From Lysobacteraceae bacterium (lineage in GTDB: Bacteria > Pseudomonadota > Gammaproteobacteria > Xanthomonadales > Rhodanobacteraceae): a stretch of DNA of 53,267 bases. Position numbers and translations under genes: made by a program. The stretch spans positions 1 through 53,267 of the forward strand of contig JAGWPB010000010.1 in assembly GCA_028870665.1 (NCBI GenBank), given 5' to 3'. Shown here piece by piece: positions 17,397 through 26,301 of this stretch; positions within the stretch are counted from its first letter, which is position 1; each line of letters begins with the position of its first letter. The notes below the pieces were generated by a model. That model was given only the letters and a program-made list of their open reading frames with translations, was not told where the DNA came from and made no database searches.

Positions 17397-17603
17397 TCAA
17401 GCGTCGAGATCCGGAATCAGCTTGCTCTCGAGGTAGGCGATCATGTCCTTGAGCTTGAGCTTGCGCTTTTTCATGCGCGTCAGCTGCAACTGGTCGCTGA
17501 CCGTGGTCAGTGCCAGCCGTTCGATCGCCAGATCGAGATCGCGGTGCTCGCTGCGCAGTTCGGCCAGCAGCCGGGCGACGTGGGCGGGGTCGTCGAAATG
17601 CAT
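17397..17603 (-). CDS. YdcH family (DUF465) small coiled-coil protein
   Basis: 68 aa. The sequence fits the DUF465/YdcH pattern: HVARLLAELRSEHRDLDLAI followed by LQLTRMKKRKLKLKDMIAYL. Members are short helical hairpins of unknown function, widespread in proteobacteria. The stop sits next to the GNAT gene start, so the two probably form a transcript. Confidence 0.88.
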   Translation of the reverse strand: MHFDDPAHVARLLAELRSEHRDLDLAIERLALTTVSDQLQLTRMKKRKLKLKDMIAYLESKLIPDLDA

Positions 17604-17668
17604 GGGCGTTCCGGGTGAGGCCGCAGTCTAGCGCCCGCCGTGCCGCGGAGCATGATCATCCGGCGCCG

Positions 17669-17674
17669 TACAAT
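17669..17674 (+). promoter_or_regulatory. Possible -10 box for ttcA
   Basis: TACAAT, five of six bases of TATAAT, lies 28 bases before the ttcA ATG. No clear -35 hexamer is seen at the expected spacing. Confidence 0.4.
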
Positions 17675-17702
17675 GCGCGCCTTGCCGCCGCATCGAGCCG
17701 CC

Positions 17703-18557
17703 ATGTCCGTCGTTGCCCCACCCGCGACCGCCGACCGCAAGCAGCAGCACGAGGCCCGGCGCCTGGCCAAGCGTCTGCGCCACCAGGTCGGTCAGGCGAT
17801 CGCCGACTTCAACCTGATCGAGGACGGCGACAAGGTCCTGGTCGGGCTGTCCGGCGGCAAGGATTCGCATGCCCTGCTCGACCTGCTGCTGTCGCTGCAG
17901 GCGAAGGCGCCGGTGCGCTTCGAGCTGGTGGCGGTCAACCTGGACCAGAAGCAGCCCGGTTTTCCGCAGCACGTGCTGCCCGATTATCTGCGCGCGCGCG
18001 GGGTGCCGTTCCGGATCCTCGAGCAGGACACCTACAGCGTGGTCAAGCGCGTGATCCCCGACGGCCAGACGATGTGCAGCCTGTGCTCGCGACTGCGGCG
18101 CGGCGCGCTGTACGCGCATGCCGAACGCGAGGGCTTCACCAAGATCGCGCTGGGCCATCACCGCGACGACATCCTGGCGACGTTCTTCCTCAACCTGTTC
18201 CACCACGCCAGCCTCAAGGCGATGGCGCCCAAGCTGCGCTCCGACGATGGTCGCCACGTGGTGATCCGCCCGCTGGCGTACTGCACCGAGAACGACCTGG
18301 CCGCCTACGCGGCGTGGCGGCAGTTTCCGATCATCCCCTGCAGCCTGTGCGGCTCGCAGGAGAACCTGCAGCGCAAGGTGGTGCGGCGCATGCTGGATGA
18401 CTGGGAGCGCCAGCACCCCGGGCGGCTGGAGACGATCTTCCGCGCGCTGGGCCACGTCGCCCCCGCGCAGCTGGTCGACCGCGAGCTGTTCGATTTCGCC
18501 GGGCTCGGCGCACGCTCCGACGCTCCGCGTGCGGATGCCCACGCCTGGCTGGCCTGA
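17703..18557 (+). CDS. ttcA: tRNA 2-thiocytidine(32) synthetase TtcA
   Basis: 284 aa from [20 protein letters not shown]; upstream in-frame ATGs were rejected because homologues start here and the -10 box lies upstream. The PP-loop SGGKDS (50-55) activates C32 of tRNA with ATP. Two CxxC pairs, Cys125/Cys128 (MCSLCSR) and Cys213/Cys216 (PCSLCGSQ), hold the oxygen-sensitive [4Fe-4S] cluster. [16 protein letters not shown] and the general length match TtcA closely. A monocistronic gene flanked by divergent DUF465 and downstream rdgC. Confidence 0.96.
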   Translation: MSVVAPPATADRKQQHEARRLAKRLRHQVGQAIADFNLIEDGDKVLVGLSGGKDSHALLDLLLSLQAKAPVRFELVAVNLDQKQPGFPQHVLPDYLRARGVPFRILEQDTYSVVKRVIPDGQTMCSLCSRLRRGALYAHAEREGFTKIALGHHRDDILATFFLNLFHHASLKAMAPKLRSDDGRHVVIRPLAYCTENDLAAYAAWRQFPIIPCSLCGSQENLQRKVVRRMLDDWERQHPGRLETIFRALGHVAPAQLVDRELFDFAGLGARSDAPRADAHAWLA

Positions 18558-18668
18558 TTCGCACGCCGCACGCCATCGATCGCGCGCCCGTGACGCGCTC
18601 GGCGCCGACGCGCGGCCGATCCGCCGCCTGCGCCTCCTCTTCGTTGTCTTTTCTGCCGGGACCCGCCC

Positions 18669-19583
18669 ATGTTCTTTCGCAATCTGACGCTGTTCCGCTT
18701 TTCCGCCGAGACGGCGGCCGCACTCGACCGGCTCGACGCCGCGCTCGACGCGCACCGCCTGCGGCCGGTCGGCCCGCTGGAGCTGGCCACCCACGGCTTC
18801 GTCTCGCCGCTGGGGACCGAGGGGCCGCTCAGTATCGCCATCGGCGCCTGCACGCTGGTGACCCTGGGTCGCGAGGAGAAGCTGCTGCCGGCGGCGGTGG
18901 TCCACGCCGAACTGGCGCGTCGCGTGCGTGCGGCGGCCGAGCAGCGTGGGCAGAGTGTCGGTGGGCGCGAGCGCAAGCGCCTCAAGGAGGCCGTGCTGGA
19001 GGAACTGCTGCCGCGTGCCTTTGCCCGGCCTTCGCGTCTAAGTGCCTATCTTGAAAGGAAAAACGGCTGGGTTGTTCTGGATACCTCCAGTCGCAAGGGC
19101 GCCGAACAGGCGCTGACCGCCCTGCGCCAGGCGCTGGACAGCTTTCCCGCCCTGCCGCTGGCCCCCGAGCAGACCCCGCGCCTGCTCATGACGGACTGGC
19201 TGAGTCGTGGCAAGCTGCCGGCAGGCTTGAGTCTGGGCGATGAATGCGAACTGCGCGACCCGGCCAGCGCCCAAGGCGCGGTGGTGCGCTGTCGCCGGCA
19301 GGCGCTTGAAAGCGAAGAGGTTCGGGAGCATCTGAAATCAGGCAAGCAGGTGGCCCAGCTGGGTCTCGAGTTCGACGGCCGGCTGGCTTTCGTCCTGGGT
19401 GAGGATCTGTGCCTGCGCAAGTTGCGGTTCCTGGACGTGGTGCAGGACGAACTCGACAGCAGTGCTCGCGAATCGGCCGCGGCGGAGCTGGACGCCCGCT
19501 TCGCGCTGATGACCCTGGAGCTGGAGCGGCTGCTGGACAAGCTGGCGGAGTGGTTCGGATTGCCCCGTCCCGGCGCGGACTGA
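18669..19583 (+). CDS. rdgC: Recombination-associated protein RdgC
   Basis: 304 aa, normal length. The N-terminus MFFRNLTLFRF and the segments PVGPLELATHGFVSPLG, GREEKLLPAAVV and KRLKEAVLEELLPRAFA are characteristic. RdgC forms a ring-shaped dimer that binds duplex DNA and restrains RecA. It is nucleoid-associated and cytosolic. The next gene begins about 30 bases later in the same direction, so they may share a transcript. Confidence 0.95.
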   Translation: MFFRNLTLFRFSAETAAALDRLDAALDAHRLRPVGPLELATHGFVSPLGTEGPLSIAIGACTLVTLGREEKLLPAAVVHAELARRVRAAAEQRGQSVGGRERKRLKEAVLEELLPRAFARPSRLSAYLERKNGWVVLDTSSRKGAEQALTALRQALDSFPALPLAPEQTPRLLMTDWLSRGKLPAGLSLGDECELRDPASAQGAVVRCRRQALESEEVREHLKSGKQVAQLGLEFDGRLAFVLGEDLCLRKLRFLDVVQDELDSSARESAAAELDARFALMTLELERLLDKLAEWFGLPRPGAD

Positions 19584-19613
19584 CGCCGCCGCTGCGGGGC
19601 GTGGAGCGAGGTG

Positions 19614-20390
19614 ATGCGCACGGGCGACGACGACAACTGGCTGGAACTGGCGACCGCGCGCGGCGGCACCATCCGCGTGCTCAAGCGCGCGCATCCGCGC
19701 GCACGTCGATTGCGCCTGACCGTGAGCTCGACCGGCGCGCGCCTGAGTTATCCGCACGGCACCCATCCGGCACAGGCCTTTGCTTTTCTGCGCCAGCACG
19801 CCGACTGGCTGGAGCGCAAGCTCGATGAGCTGCACCTCGACGCGGCACCGCCGCCGCTGACGGTCGGCCAGCCGACGCTGATCCCGTTGCGTGGGGAGAG
19901 CGTGCGGCTGGGCTGGGCGCAGGGGCCCTACCCGCGCGTCGAGTCCCACGGCGACAGCCTGCGCGTGGTCCTGGCCGAATCCGGCACGCGCGGACGGCTG
20001 CGGGCGCAGGCGCTGCTCAGCGGTTATCTCGCTTCCGAGCTGCGCCGCGACGTCGCCCGCTGGCTGGGACCGTTCGTGGCCCGCCTCGGCGCGGCGCCGA
20101 TGGCGTTGCGCGTGCGGCCGATGTCCAGCCTGTGGGGCAGCCTCGACGCGCGTGATCGCATCACCCTCGATCTGGCGCTGGCGCTGGCGCCGTCGGCGGC
20201 ACTGCGCTACGTGCTGGCGCACGAGCTGTGTCATCTGAAGGTGCGCAGCCATGCGCCGCGTTTCTGGTCCTGGGTGCGCGAGCTGACGCCGGACTATCAG
20301 GAGCAGCGCGACTGGCTGCGCGAGCACGGCGCCGCGCTCAAGGCCGAGCTGACGCGGCTGGGCGGCAGCGCGCGCAGGATACCGGGCTGA
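19614..20390 (+). CDS. YgjP-like zinc metallopeptidase (DUF45 family)
   Basis: 258 aa. The ATG at 19614 has a GGAG ribosome-binding site seven bases upstream; an adjacent GTG is also possible. The gluzincin motif HELCH (203-207) is followed by the third ligand His213 in KVRSHAPRFW, the pattern of the YgjP/SprT-like minigluzincins. SSLWGSLDARDRITL is also typical (the family usually has RWGSC at this point; here the Cys is Leu). Relatives occur near DNA repair genes; here it follows rdgC. Function is otherwise unknown. Confidence 0.85.
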   Translation: MRTGDDDNWLELATARGGTIRVLKRAHPRARRLRLTVSSTGARLSYPHGTHPAQAFAFLRQHADWLERKLDELHLDAAPPPLTVGQPTLIPLRGESVRLGWAQGPYPRVESHGDSLRVVLAESGTRGRLRAQALLSGYLASELRRDVARWLGPFVARLGAAPMALRVRPMSSLWGSLDARDRITLDLALALAPSAALRYVLAHELCHLKVRSHAPRFWSWVRELTPDYQEQRDWLREHGAALKAELTRLGGSARRIPG

Positions 20391-20407
20391 TCGGCTACAG
20401 TGATCGC

Positions 20408-21979
20408 ATGCGTTCCGCTTCCCTCGAGTGCCGCGAGCCGCCGTTCGCGCTCGCACCCGACCCGCGCTTCGCGTACCCGGGTGCGCAGGCGGCGCGTCTG
20501 CTCGATGCCTGGTTGACGGCGCTGCCGCAGGGATCGGCGGGCCTGCGGGTGGTGATCGGAGCCCTGGGCAGCGGCAAGAGCCTGCTCGCGGAGCTACTGC
20601 TGACACGGCTGCCCGCCACGGTGCGCGTGATCCGCCTGCGCCAGCCGCGCATCGACGCGGTGGCGCTGCTGGAAACCCTGGGCGTGGCGCTGGGCGCCGA
20701 AACCGGCGGCAATGCGGCGCTGCTGGGCGAACGCATCGAGCAGGCGCTTGCCGCCGAACGCGCGCAGGGACACACGGCTCTGTTGCTGGTGGACGAGGCG
20801 CAGCAATTGCCGGATGCCACGCTCGAGCAGATCCGTCTGCTGGTCAACGCACGCGCCGCAGGCCAGCCGCTGCTGCAGGCGCTGCTGCTGGCCACGCCGG
20901 CGTTGCAGGCGCGGCTGGCGCGCGCCGAGTTGCGCGCGTTCGCCGAGCGTATCGACGACCTCCAGCCGCTGCAGCCGCTGGATGCGGATGACACCCGCGC
21001 CTACGTGCAGCACCGGCTGGCGGTCGCCGGTGGTTCGCCGCACTTGTTTTCGCGACTGGCACTGCGCGCATTGCATCAGGCCAGCGGCGGCCAGCCGCGG
21101 CTGATCAACCGCATCGCCGAGCGTGCGCTCAAGCTGACTGCCGCCGCGGGCTATACCGTCGCCGACGAAAACATGGTGCGCCGCGCGGCGCGTGCGGTAC
21201 TGCCGGCGGCGCGGCGCGCGCGCTGGCTGCGCGCAACCCTTTCGCTGGCGCTGCTGTTGGTGCTGCTGGCGGCAGCCTGGACCTGGTGGCGAGCGCGGCC
21301 GGCGTCGATTCCCGGCGCGATGTCCGCGATGACCGCGCCCGCCCAGCCGGCCGCCGACGCCATCGCGCTGCGGCGGGTGCTGGCCACCACCCAGGATTCG
21401 CGCCTGCTGGCCTGGAGCGCCTTGCTGGCCCGCTGGCAGGTGACCTCGCAGGACACCTCGGTGGCGGCGGCGGCGCAGTGCGAGGCGCGCATCTTCCCTG
21501 GCTTCTTCTGCGTCAGCGGCAGCGGCAGCCTGGAGCAGCTGCAGCGCTTCAACCGGCCGCTGATCCTCGAGTTGCAGCTCGATGGGGCTGCCCGTTACGC
21601 ATTGCTGCTGGGGGTGGGCGACGGTCGCGTGACACTGGATGTCGGAGGGCGCGACTTCGTGCTGACGCCGATGGCGCTGGCGGCGCTGTGGCATGGGCGC
21701 TTCTATGCCGGTTTCCGCGTGCCGGCATCCACGCCGCTGTCCTTGCGGCGCGGCGATCATGGCGATGCGGTGGCATGGCTGGCCGACGCCCTGGCGCGCG
21801 CCGATGGCGCGCCGCTGCCGGCCGACGCCGACGTGTTCGATGCCACGCTGGCGGCGCGGGTGCGTGCGCTGCAGCGGCGCTTCGGGATCCATGCCGATGC
21901 CGTGGTCGGCCCCGAGACCTTGTTCGCGCTCAGCGCGCTCGAGCCGGACGGGCCGCATCTCGCTCGCGAGCAGCCCTGA
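20408..21979 (+). CDS. ExeA/GspA-like AAA ATPase with peptidoglycan-binding domain
   Basis: 523 aa. The AAA module (about 10-265) has Walker A GALGSGKS (51-58), Walker B LLLVDEAQQL (Asp129, Glu130) and a TniB/ExeA-like lid. A single membrane helix follows (about 276-294), then a periplasmic region with a C39-like/unknown segment and a PG_binding_1 domain at the end (LRRGDHGDAVAWLADAL, then RRFGIHADAVVGPETL). In Aeromonas, ExeA with ExeB remodels peptidoglycan so the type II secretin can assemble. No gspB/exeB follows here; a rhomboid gene does, so its partner must be elsewhere or it has another role. Confidence 0.85.
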   Translation: MRSASLECREPPFALAPDPRFAYPGAQAARLLDAWLTALPQGSAGLRVVIGALGSGKSLLAELLLTRLPATVRVIRLRQPRIDAVALLETLGVALGAETGGNAALLGERIEQALAAERAQGHTALLLVDEAQQLPDATLEQIRLLVNARAAGQPLLQALLLATPALQARLARAELRAFAERIDDLQPLQPLDADDTRAYVQHRLAVAGGSPHLFSRLALRALHQASGGQPRLINRIAERALKLTAAAGYTVADENMVRRAARAVLPAARRARWLRATLSLALLLVLLAAAWTWWRARPASIPGAMSAMTAPAQPAADAIALRRVLATTQDSRLLAWSALLARWQVTSQDTSVAAAAQCEARIFPGFFCVSGSGSLEQLQRFNRPLILELQLDGAARYALLLGVGDGRVTLDVGGRDFVLTPMALAALWHGRFYAGFRVPASTPLSLRRGDHGDAVAWLADALARADGAPLPADADVFDATLAARVRALQRRFGIHADAVVGPETLFALSALEPDGPHLAREQP

Positions 21980-21985
21980 GCCGGC

Positions 21986-22669
21986 ATGTTCGTCCACATC
22001 GAATCGCGTCGTCGCCGCAGTCTCCGCTGGGTCACGCCGCTGCTGGTCGCCGCCTGCGTGGCGAGTTACCTCGCGCTGGCCATGACGCCCCCGGCCGCGC
22101 GCCTGGCGGCGGTGCTGCATTGGGGCAGCATTCCGGCCGATCTGCTGCATCCGCTGCCGTCGTCCGGGGGCCTGGCCGCGGGATGGGCAGTGCTGCGGCT
22201 GTTCAGCGCGCTGTTCATCCATGCCGATCTGCTGCATCTGGCCGGCAATCTGCTGTTCCTGATGATCTTCGGTCTGCCGGCGGAGCGCGCGCTGGGCTCG
22301 TGGCGGTTTCTTCTGCTGTTCCTGGTGGGCGGCGCGTTCGCCAATATCGGCGGTGCGCTGAGCCTGCCGTCGGCGCACGGTCCGATCATCGGCTGCAGCG
22401 GCGCGGTGTCGGCGGTGGTCGGCGCTTACCTGGCATTGTTTCCGCGGGCGCGCCTCGGCCTGGTCCTGCCGCTGGGGGTGTACCTTGAGTTCGTGCGCGT
22501 TCCGGCCGCGCTGCTGATCAGCCTGTGGTTCCTGCTGCAGGTGCTGTTCACCTACGTCGGCCCCGGCTTCGGCGCCGTGGTGTGGTGGGCGCACATCGCC
22601 GGCTTCTGCTTCGGCATCCTGTTCGCGCTGGCATCGCGCGCTGCCGTGGCGCGCCGGTTGCGTGACTGA
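21986..22669 (+). CDS. Rhomboid family intramembrane serine protease
   Basis: 227 aa with six to seven predicted membrane helices. The catalytic dyad is visible: Ser138 in the GCSGAVSAVVGAY motif (GxSG) and His203 in WWAHIAGFCFG. The first conserved helix has FIHADLLHLAGNLLFL (His79, His84, Asn88). It cleaves transmembrane substrates within the inner membrane; natural bacterial substrates are mostly unknown. It starts six bases after the ExeA-like gene and is convergent, with a three-base gap, to the next gene on the other strand. Confidence 0.93.
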   Translation: MFVHIESRRRRSLRWVTPLLVAACVASYLALAMTPPAARLAAVLHWGSIPADLLHPLPSSGGLAAGWAVLRLFSALFIHADLLHLAGNLLFLMIFGLPAERALGSWRFLLLFLVGGAFANIGGALSLPSAHGPIIGCSGAVSAVVGAYLALFPRARLGLVLPLGVYLEFVRVPAALLISLWFLLQVLFTYVGPGFGAVVWWAHIAGFCFGILFALASRAAVARRLRD

Positions 22670-22672
22670 GGG

Positions 22673-23500
22673 TCACATCGGCACGACGGTCGTGCCCGGT
22701 GCGCCGGCAGCCACCGGGTCTGCGGGCATCGCGTCGAAGACGTCGCGCCAGGCGGCGTAGGTGACCAGCCCGCCGAAGGCATTGGCAAGGGTGCCGAGCA
22801 CCATGACCAGGATGGTTTGCGCCCATGTCCCGGCGACATGCAGCAGTGCCAGGGGCAGATAGACCAGAACCGCGATCACGGCCGCGGCGACGACGCCCAG
22901 GGCGAACAGCGCGAGGACCAGGCTGAGCAGTGCGCCGGCGTTGCGCGCGCTCGCACGCGCGCTGTCGGCCATCGCGCCAAAGGCGCCGCGGCGGTCGAAC
23001 ATCACCCGCGGCACGGCGAAGAAGACCAGCATGGTCTGCAACACGGCGGCGATCAGCACCACCAGCAGCAGCGCGCCGAGGTGTCCGCGCAGCACGGCCA
23101 GCAGCGCCTCCGGATTGGCGGTCATGGCCTGCAGCTGCTGCGGATCACCGCCGGTCGCCCCGAGCAGCACGAACACCAGCAGCAGGATCAGCGCCACGAT
23201 CAACCCGACGGTGGGCAGGCACAGCGCGACCAGACTGCGCAGCGGCTTGTCGCCCGTGAATGCCTCGAACAGCTGGCCGAGACGCGGCGTCCGGCCCGCA
23301 TCGGCCTCGCGGGCGGCATGGGCGACACCCGCCGTCAGCGCCGGTCCCAGCAGCAAGGCGATCAGGGTGCCGGCCAGCGGGATCTGCCCGAGGATGACCA
23401 CCACCACGCCCATGCCGAGAAACACGCCCGGGTAACGGCGCAGCATGTCGAGGCCGAAGCGCAGCCACGCCAGCGCGGCAGCGGCGGGAACTTTGCGCAT
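22673..23500 (-). CDS. BPSS1780-family membrane protein
   Basis: 275 aa from MRKVPAAAALAWLRFGLDML. Six or so membrane helices can be drawn, with the family-like start YPGVFLGMGVVVVILGQIP and an internal ARSAR-type loop (ADSARASARNAG). This resembles the BPSS1780 proteins of unknown function found in beta- and gammaproteobacteria. A longer open frame upstream on this strand belongs to the opposite reading of the amidotransferase gene. Same strand as the amidotransferase gene 65 bases upstream. Confidence 0.75.
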   Translation of the reverse strand: MRKVPAAAALAWLRFGLDMLRRYPGVFLGMGVVVVILGQIPLAGTLIALLLGPALTAGVAHAAREADAGRTPRLGQLFEAFTGDKPLRSLVALCLPTVGLIVALILLLVFVLLGATGGDPQQLQAMTANPEALLAVLRGHLGALLLVVLIAAVLQTMLVFFAVPRVMFDRRGAFGAMADSARASARNAGALLSLVLALFALGVVAAAVIAVLVYLPLALLHVAGTWAQTILVMVLGTLANAFGGLVTYAAWRDVFDAMPADPVAAGAPGTTVVPM

Positions 23501-23565
23501 GCTGTGGATTCCTTGATTCGGGCGGGACGCCAAGATGCTAGCAGCAGCCGGCGACCGGCCGTACC

Positions 23566-24333
23566 TCAGGCGGCGCGGACCTGGCGGATCGCGGCAGGCG
23601 GCGCGGCCAGCGGCGCGCTGTCCGCCAGCGCGGCGCGCACGAAGGCACGCAGCAACCGGCGCGCCTCGGGCGTGGGCCGAGTGGTCGCGAGCAGGGCGTC
23701 GACATCGCGGCCCTCGCCACGCAGGACGTCCGCGCGCCGGTGGATATACGCCTGCATCGCGGCGACGCTGAACTCGGGGTGGAACTGCGTGCTCAGCGCG
23801 CGCGGCCCGTAGCGCAGGATCTGGTGCGCATCGTGCGCCGAGCGCGCCAACACCCGTGCGCCGCGCGGCGGTTCGAGCACGCTCTGCTCGTGGGTGGTGT
23901 GCGCGGCGAAGCCGTCGTGCAGGCGTTGCAGCAGCGGGTCGCATGACGCGCCGGACAGCAGGGTGATCGCCTGGGTGCCGATCTCGCGGCCCTGCGGGTG
24001 GTAGTCGACGTGCCCGCCCAGCGCGTGCGCGATCAGCTGGTGGCCGTAGCAGACACCGAACAGCGGCAGGTCGGCATCCATCGCGTCGCGGATCCAGCCG
24101 GCGCAGCGCTCGCTCCACGGCAGGCGCTCGCTGACCATCGCGCCCGATCCGGTGATCACCGCGGCGGCGAGCATGCGCGGCGGCGGCAGCGCCTGCTCGT
24201 GATCCACGCGCACGGTGCGCACCCGGGCGGACTTGAGGCCCATGGCGACGCGGAACCAGTGCGGGAAATCGCCCATGCGGGCACGCAGTTCGGCCGGCGC
24301 TTCGCCGGTCTGCACGATCAGGACGGGTCTCAT
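23566..24333 (-). CDS. Class I glutamine amidotransferase-like protein (GMP synthase-type GATase domain)
   Basis: 255 aa stand-alone GATase1. The nucleophile elbow FGVCYGHQL contains Cys95, and the His/Glu pair is in STQFHPEFS (His185, Glu187). An oxyanion segment ITGSGAMVSE and HTTHEQSV are also present. Such proteins hydrolyse glutamine or gamma-glutamyl compounds; some act on gamma-glutamyl-putrescine or related amides. No synthase domain is attached and neighbours give no pathway, so the substrate is open. Confidence 0.88.
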   Translation of the reverse strand: MRPVLIVQTGEAPAELRARMGDFPHWFRVAMGLKSARVRTVRVDHEQALPPPRMLAAAVITGSGAMVSERLPWSERCAGWIRDAMDADLPLFGVCYGHQLIAHALGGHVDYHPQGREIGTQAITLLSGASCDPLLQRLHDGFAAHTTHEQSVLEPPRGARVLARSAHDAHQILRYGPRALSTQFHPEFSVAAMQAYIHRRADVLRGEGRDVDALLATTRPTPEARRLLRAFVRAALADSAPLAAPPAAIRQVRAA

Positions 24334-24394
24334 GAGGCCGGCATGGTACGGCCTGCCGCGGCCGGCGCGTGAACGCGCGCTGATGGCCGCGCGC

Positions 24395-26197
24395 TCATTC
24401 GCCCGCCGGCAGCACGCCGAGGACCTCGGCGACCGTGGTCACGCCGCGTGCCACCTGCGCCGCCGCCGAATGGCGCAGCGGGCGCATGCCTTCGGCCAGC
24501 GCGCCGGCAGTGAAGGCGCCGCTGTCGAAGGCGGCCCCGATCATGCCGCGCAGCGGCGCGCTCAGGCGCAGCATCTCGTAGATGCCGGTGCGGCCGAGGA
24601 AGCCGGTATTGCGGCATTCGATGCAGCCGACCGCGCCGAAGGCCCGCGCTGGCGGCGGCAGCGCCAGCCCGTGGGTCAGCGCGCGCCAGCCGTCGTGATC
24701 GAGCGCGATCTCGCGCTTGCAGTGCGGGCACAGCGTGCGCACCAGGCGCTGCGCGACGACGCCGGTCAGCGTCGACTGGATCAGGTAGTGCGGCACGCCG
24801 AGGTCGAGCAGGCGCGTCACCGCGCTGGGCGCATCGTTGGTATGCAGGGTCGACAGCACCAGATGCCCGGTCAGCGAGGCCTGCACCGCCATCTCGGCGG
24901 TCTCGAGGTCGCGGATCTCGCCGACCATGATGATGTCGGGATCCTGGCGCAGCAGGGTGCGCACGCCGGCGGCGAAGTCGAGATCGATCGCCGGCTGCAC
25001 CTGCATCTGGTTGAACTCGGGACTGACCATCTCGATCGGGTCCTCGACCGTGCACACGTTGAGCTCGGGCCGCGCCAGATGCTTGAGCGTCGAGTACAGC
25101 GTGGTCGTCTTGCCCGAGCCGGTGGGACCGGTGACCAGCACGATGCCGTGCGGGCGCTCGACCAGCTGCCGCCACAGCGCTTCCTCGTCGGGCGCGAAGC
25201 CGAGCTGCGCGAACGCCTTGACCACGATGTCGGGATCGAAGATGCGCATCACCACCTTTTCGCCGAAGGCGGTGGGCATGGTCGACAGACGCAGTTCGAC
25301 CTCGCGACCGCCGACCGAGCGCGTCTTGATGCGGCCGTCCTGGGGGCGGCGCTTCTCGGCCACGTCCATGCGGCCGAGGATCTTGATGCGCGCAGTCACC
25401 GCGCTCATCACCGGCATCGGCAGCTCGAACACCTTGTGCATCACGCCGTCGATGCGAAAGCGCATCTGGCCCATGTCGCGGCGCGGTTCGAGATGGATGT
25501 CGGACGCGCGCTGCTCGAAGGCGTACTGCAGCAGCCAGTCGACGATATGCACCACGTGGCGATCGTCGGCGCCGACCTCGCCGGTCTTGCCCAGTTCAAG
25601 CAGCTGCTCGAAGTTGAGCAGCCCGCTGCGATCGCCTTCCCCTTTGGCGTCGCGGGCCAGCTGGATCGAGCGCTGCACGCCGTAGAACTCGCCGAGATAG
25701 CGGTTGATCTCGATCGGATTGGCGACCACCCGCAGCACATCGCGGCGCAGCATCTGCGCCAGGTCCGCCGACCAGCGCGTCTCGAACGGCTCGGCGGTGG
25801 CGAAGGTCACCTCGCCTGCGGTCACCCTGACCGGCAGCACGCGATGGCGCTGTGCCCAGGCGTGGCTGACCACCTGGGTGACCGCGGCGACGTCGATCTT
25901 CATCGGATCGATCTTGAGGTAGGGTAGGCGCGCCTTGTCGGCCAGCCAGTGGGTCAGCACCTCGAGGCTGAGCGGACGCTCCGGCGTGCGTTGGTCGGCG
26001 ACGCGCGCATTGGCGATCAGCACCAGCGGATGCAGCTCCAGCGCTTTCTTGCCGGCGCGCGAGGCGGTGCGCACACGCCGCGCGTCCTCGACATCGAGCA
26101 GCCCGTCCACCAGCAGCGCCGCCAGCACTTCCTCGAGCTCCAGCCGGCCGCGGCGTCCCAGCGGGGCGATCGCAACGGGATTGCCTTCCACCGCCAT
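24395..26197 (-). CDS. GspE/PilB-type secretion or pilus ATPase (orphan)
   Basis: 600 aa. The N-terminal MshE/GspE-N-type region (about 20-180) is followed by the ATPase core: RASDIHLEPRRD (Asp box onset), Walker A GPTGSGKTT (357-365), Asp box VCTVEDPIEM, Walker B DIIMVGEIRD and His box TGHLVLSTLHTNDA. A zinc-type tetracysteine (Cys490, Cys493, Cys525, Cys528) is present, as in type II secretion GspE and PilB. All catalytic elements are intact. No gspC-N or pil genes lie in the window, so which machine it powers is unknown. The promoter region is shared divergently with glyQ. Confidence 0.9.
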   Translation of the reverse strand: MAVEGNPVAIAPLGRRGRLELEEVLAALLVDGLLDVEDARRVRTASRAGKKALELHPLVLIANARVADQRTPERPLSLEVLTHWLADKARLPYLKIDPMKIDVAAVTQVVSHAWAQRHRVLPVRVTAGEVTFATAEPFETRWSADLAQMLRRDVLRVVANPIEINRYLGEFYGVQRSIQLARDAKGEGDRSGLLNFEQLLELGKTGEVGADDRHVVHIVDWLLQYAFEQRASDIHLEPRRDMGQMRFRIDGVMHKVFELPMPVMSAVTARIKILGRMDVAEKRRPQDGRIKTRSVGGREVELRLSTMPTAFGEKVVMRIFDPDIVVKAFAQLGFAPDEEALWRQLVERPHGIVLVTGPTGSGKTTTLYSTLKHLARPELNVCTVEDPIEMVSPEFNQMQVQPAIDLDFAAGVRTLLRQDPDIIMVGEIRDLETAEMAVQASLTGHLVLSTLHTNDAPSAVTRLLDLGVPHYLIQSTLTGVVAQRLVRTLCPHCKREIALDHDGWRALTHGLALPPPARAFGAVGCIECRNTGFLGRTGIYEMLRLSAPLRGMIGAAFDSGAFTAGALAEGMRPLRHSAAAQVARGVTTVAEVLGVLPAGE

Positions 26198-26251
26198 GCT
26201 GCCTCCGGCATGCGCCGACGCGGTCGCGCCCGGCGCGCAAATGCACGCCGC

Positions 26252-26257
26252 TATACT
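26252..26257 (+). promoter_or_regulatory. Possible -10 box for glyQS
   Basis: TATACT (five of six matches to TATAAT) lies 45 bases before the glyQ ATG in the divergent region. The expected -35 position is GC-rich and shows no good match. Confidence 0.4.
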
Positions 26258-26301
26258 AGCGCGCTTGATTCGCGCGCCCTGCCGGCGCCGGGAAACGCCG
26301 C

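Noticed and set aside
20594-22594. A 666-codon antisense frame opposite the ExeA-like and rhomboid genes
   Set aside because: Shadow of coding sequence on the other strand; extreme Gln/Arg content and no motif.
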